Part shown: one piece after another, positions 63,397 through 64,000 of the stretch
Layout: the number at the start of each line of letters is the position of its first letter
Numbering within the stretch: the stretch's first letter is position 1
DNA from: Legionella quinlivanii
GTDB lineage: Bacteria; Pseudomonadota; Gammaproteobacteria; Legionellales; Legionellaceae
Length of the DNA: 64,000 bases
Assembly: GCF_003265995.1 (NCBI RefSeq)
Contig: NZ_MVJN01000004.1
Span: forward strand, 124,001-188,000
Direction of reading: 5' to 3'
Position numbers and translations under genes: made by a program
Notes under the pieces: model-generated
Databases searched by the model: none
Seen by the model: the letters and a program-made list of their open reading frames with translations, nothing else
What the model was told of the DNA's origin: nothing

Positions 63397-64000
63397 GTGG
63401 TAAAAATGGATAAAAGTGTGGAATCAAACTCTAATATAAGTGAACCGCTTGCAATTATCGGGATGAATTGCCTGTTTCCAGGCATGAATGCTGATATTGA
63501 AGATTGTGAGGCGTTTCATGCCATGTTGATGGAAGCCCAAACGCCAATAAAAGAGGTTCCGCCAAATCGCTGGAATATTGACGCCTATTATGATGCCGAT
63601 CGAAATAAAACTAATAAAATCATCAGCCGTAAAGGCGGGTTTTTAGAAGATCCCTATCTTTTCGATGCCGATTTTTTTAAAATATCGCCGGTTGAGGCGA
63701 AGCAAATAGATCCTCAGCACCGTCTTTTTTTAGAAGTGGCCATTCGCGCCTTAAATCATGCCAACATCAGCACTGATACTCTCACGGGTTCAGATACCGG
63801 AGTGTATTGCGGGCTATCTACCCATGAATACAATCAGTTAAACATTAAAGACCAAATCGAGTTCAATGAATACACTCCGGTGGGTGTGGCAGCAAGTGCC
63901 AGCGTGGGAAGACTCTGCCATTATCTGAACCTGAAAGGTCCGGCGATGGCCGTGGATACCGCCTGCTCCTCTTCATTGTCCGCCTTGTATCTCGCGGCGA
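63397..64000 (+). CDS. Type I polyketide synthase, N-terminal ketosynthase (cut by the window end)
   Basis: GTG 63397 has GGAG nine bases upstream; ATG 63406 is in frame. The visible ~200 residues open with EPLAIIGMNCLFPGM and show PPNRWNIDAYYDAD, GGFLEDPYLFDADFFKISP, QIDPQHRLFLEVA and AVDTACSSSLSAL, where the Cys is the ketosynthase nucleophile. This is a typical KS domain, continuing past the window. It faces away from the NRPS/O-methyltransferase operon across a 269-bp region that should carry divergent promoters. Together they form a hybrid PKS/NRPS locus for a small molecule not identifiable from this part. Confidence 0.93.
   Translation, partial: MVKMDKSVESNSNISEPLAIIGMNCLFPGMNADIEDCEAFHAMLMEAQTPIKEVPPNRWNIDAYYDADRNKTNKIISRKGGFLEDPYLFDADFFKISPVEAKQIDPQHRLFLEVAIRALNHANISTDTLTGSDTGVYCGLSTHEYNQLNIKDQIEFNEYTPVGVAASASVGRLCHYLNLKGPAMAVDTACSSSLSALYLAA

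Noticed and set aside
1-64000. tRNA or rRNA genes, prophage or full insertion sequences
   Set aside because: By-eye reading found no cloverleaf with T-loop consensus, no rRNA landmarks and no transposase, integrase or phage structural motifs. Only short non-coding repeats were found.

Overview
The window looks like chromosomal DNA of a Legionella-type gammaproteobacterium, probably not L. pneumophila itself. This is inferred from gene content; no database was available. Housekeeping and metabolic genes (treY, Ku, cysZ, topoisomerase IB, cspA, dsbD, a trans-prenyl diphosphate synthase) are interspersed with an unusually large set of long, lone genes. These carry eukaryote-like or toxin-like modules: ankyrin repeats, a U-box-like domain, a methyltransferase with a nuclear-localisation-like signal, an edema-factor/ExoY-like cyclase, serine hydrolases, coiled coils and glycine-zipper repeats. 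Many end in short tails with an acidic cluster followed by small or polar residues, as in Dot/Icm (type IVB) substrates.

Layout. 1-4.8 kb: alpha-glucan and trehalose metabolism (DUF3536/GH57 tail, treY, secreted GH13 amylase with an unusual region IV). 5-6.2 kb: Ku and palindromic repeats. 6.2-10.7 kb: a 1482-aa protein of about 18 membrane-like units in a higher-order pattern. 10.7-19.1 kb: effector-like proteins around cysZ and topoisomerase IB. 19.2-22.7 kb: small proteins, a decayed histidine-kinase fragment and cspA. 22.7-27.9 kb: a 1022-aa serine hydrolase gene lying between two copies of the cspA/dsbD intergenic terminator, then dsbD. 28.1-43 kb: PRTase-like, U-box-like, two very large linked genes, a membrane protein and an ankyrin protein. 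43.2-46.3 kb: a two-gene operon of a prenyl diphosphate synthase and a diiron/E2-acyltransferase-like fusion. 46.6-49.8 kb: a translationally coupled three-gene operon with a seven-repeat EAR-type propeller protein. 50-54 kb: methyltransferase and a Cys-rich secreted protein. 54-59.1 kb: membrane proteins, the cyclase-like toxin and its small downstream partner. 59.1-64 kb: a natural-product locus with an O-methyltransferase, an A-T-C NRPS and a divergent type I PKS cut by the window end.

At least four families of short palindromic repeats sit in intergenic spaces. One, about 148 bp with inverted ends and a 10-bp flanking direct repeat, looks like a MITE. I saw no tRNA, rRNA, CRISPR array, full insertion sequence or prophage. 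The strongest candidates for new biology are the edema-factor-like cyclase (56.8 kb), the prenyl synthase/diiron-acyltransferase operon (43-46 kb), the NLS-bearing methyltransferase (50-52 kb), the EAR propeller operon and the giant repeat membrane protein.
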